A stretch of 33,402 nt of DNA from NCBI RefSeq assembly GCF_004348675.1, contig NZ_SMKN01000039.1, forward strand, positions 1 to 33,402. The letters are read 5' to 3'. The position numbers and the translations under genes are program-made. Below are positions 32,702-33,402 of this stretch, piece by piece. Each line of letters begins with the position of its first letter. Positions within the stretch are counted from its first letter, which is position 1. The DNA is from Micromonospora sp. KC606. GTDB taxonomy: Bacteria > Actinomycetota > Actinomycetes > Mycobacteriales > Micromonosporaceae. The notes beneath the pieces are model-generated. The model was not told where the DNA came from. It did no database searches and saw only the letters and a list, made by a program, of their open reading frames with translations.

Positions 32702-33402
32702 CTAGGGGGTGATGAGCGTGCAGGCGCTGATTGCGCCCAGCAGTATCAGCGCCGGCACGACCAGCAGCAGCTCTGCCGCCGATCCGGTGCGGAAGCGCAG
32801 CGGGGCCCACATGCCCAGCGGCGCCCAGCGGCAGCCTCCGATCCGGATCGGCCACAGCAGGGGCACCCGGGTGAAGGTCAACGCGTCGCCGAGGGAGTGC
32901 ACCAGGCAGCCCAGCCCCAGCGGCAGACCCACCCACCACCACCCGGCGACCGGGCCGGGCAGCGCTGCTGCCATCAACCCGACGAACAGCCCGGCTGCTG
33001 TCGCACCGTACGCCCCGCGGGTGCGCCTGCGCAGCGCCCCGCGCACCGCCAGCGCCGCGGCCAGCCCCGCGACGGCCGCTGCGGCGACGTTCCCACCGAC
33101 CCAGCAGAGCAGCGACACCACCAGACCCACGGCCACCGCGAACAACAGGGTGTGCGTGACCGCCCGGTGCCCGCCCCGACCCGCGCAGCAGCCGCAGGAG
33201 GCCGCCCGCAGCGCTGCCGCGCCCGCAGCCGTGCCCCGGGCGATGAGCCGGGTCACCGGGCCCAGCGACCGGGCGACAACCGACCCGGGATGGTCGACGT
33301 CGGGCAGCAGCGCCCCACCGGCGGTGACCGCCGCGCCGACCACCACTGCGCCCACCGCCGGCCGCGCCCCGAGCCCCGCCGCCAGCGCGCAACCACCCAG
33401 CC
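32702..33402 (-). CDS. YdjM-type membrane metal-dependent hydrolase, 5' end outside the window
   Basis: The frame is open from the right edge to TAG 32702, about 233 residues. GGALLPDVDHPGSVVARSLG and GGHRAVTHTLLFA are the conserved motifs of the YdjM/COG1988 membrane hydrolase family, and WWVGLPLGLGCLVHSLGDAL carries a third conserved His/Asp set. Several hydrophobic segments are present, so it is an inner-membrane protein. An internal GTG at 33355 could start a shorter form, but the sequence before it (LGGCALAAGLGARPAV) looks like real protein and the family usually begins with a His-containing helix still further upstream. A cysteine-rich CGCCAGRGG loop is unusual. Its function is not established. 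It converges with the SRPBCC gene over 106 bases holding nothing clear. Confidence 0.85.
   Translation of the reverse strand, partial: LGGCALAAGLGARPAVGAVVVGAAVTAGGALLPDVDHPGSVVARSLGPVTRLIARGTAAGAAALRAASCGCCAGRGGHRAVTHTLLFAVAVGLVVSLLCWVGGNVAAAAVAGLAAALAVRGALRRRTRGAYGATAAGLFVGLMAAALPGPVAGWWWVGLPLGLGCLVHSLGDALTFTRVPLLWPIRIGGCRWAPLGMWAPLRFRTGSAAELLLVVPALILLGAISACTLITP

Overview
The window is very GC-rich DNA with GTG and TTG starts, long spurious antisense frames and Tat/Sec-exported glycosidases. It looks like a chromosome segment of a filamentous actinomycete; a Micromonospora-type organism is my guess, and nothing in the sequence proves the genus. Most of it is devoted to plant or algal polysaccharide sugars.

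Region 1 (1-14957) is an arabinan/L-arabinose locus. Two secreted enzymes run rightward: a GH51 arabinofuranosidase and a GH43 enzyme with a C-terminal CBM42-like domain. Leftward from the same control region run araB, araD, a galactofuranose-type ABC importer (ytfQ, ytfR, ytfT, yjfF), araA and a LacI-family repressor gene. An identical 17-bp operator sits at both divergent promoters. A one-mismatch copy lies at the left edge, in front of a gene that leaves the window. This gives a self-contained circuit: cut arabinan outside, import the sugar, convert it by isomerase, kinase and epimerase to D-xylulose 5-phosphate, and control it all with one repressor.

Region 2 (14958-17828) is less orderly: a decayed coding remnant, an alpha-methylacyl-CoA racemase-like gene with an unusual N-terminus, a DUF1349 gene and a 74-residue unknown protein.

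Region 3 (17829-26525) is a leftward operon. It encodes a CUT1 sugar ABC importer (lipoprotein and two permeases, no ATPase) followed by five overlapping genes that match the whole non-phosphorylative L-fucose route: aldose dehydrogenase, lactonase, L-fuconate dehydratase, 2-keto-3-deoxy-L-fuconate dehydrogenase and 2,4-diketo-3-deoxy-L-fuconate hydrolase. The expected products are pyruvate and L-lactate. A GH62 arabinofuranosidase without a signal peptide is divergent to it, and an inverted repeat unlike the arabinose operator lies between them.

Region 4 (27559-33402) holds an NPP1 (necrosis-inducing-like) secreted protein, a frameshifted membrane protein gene, an ABC exporter divergent from a MarR regulator with overlapping palindromes between them, an ArsR-SRPBCC pair, and a YdjM-type membrane hydrolase cut by the right edge.

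The most noteworthy non-coding elements are two very strong hairpins between the ytfQ and ytfR genes, competing hairpins after GH43, and the shared operators. I saw no rRNA, tRNA, CRISPR array or insertion sequence.
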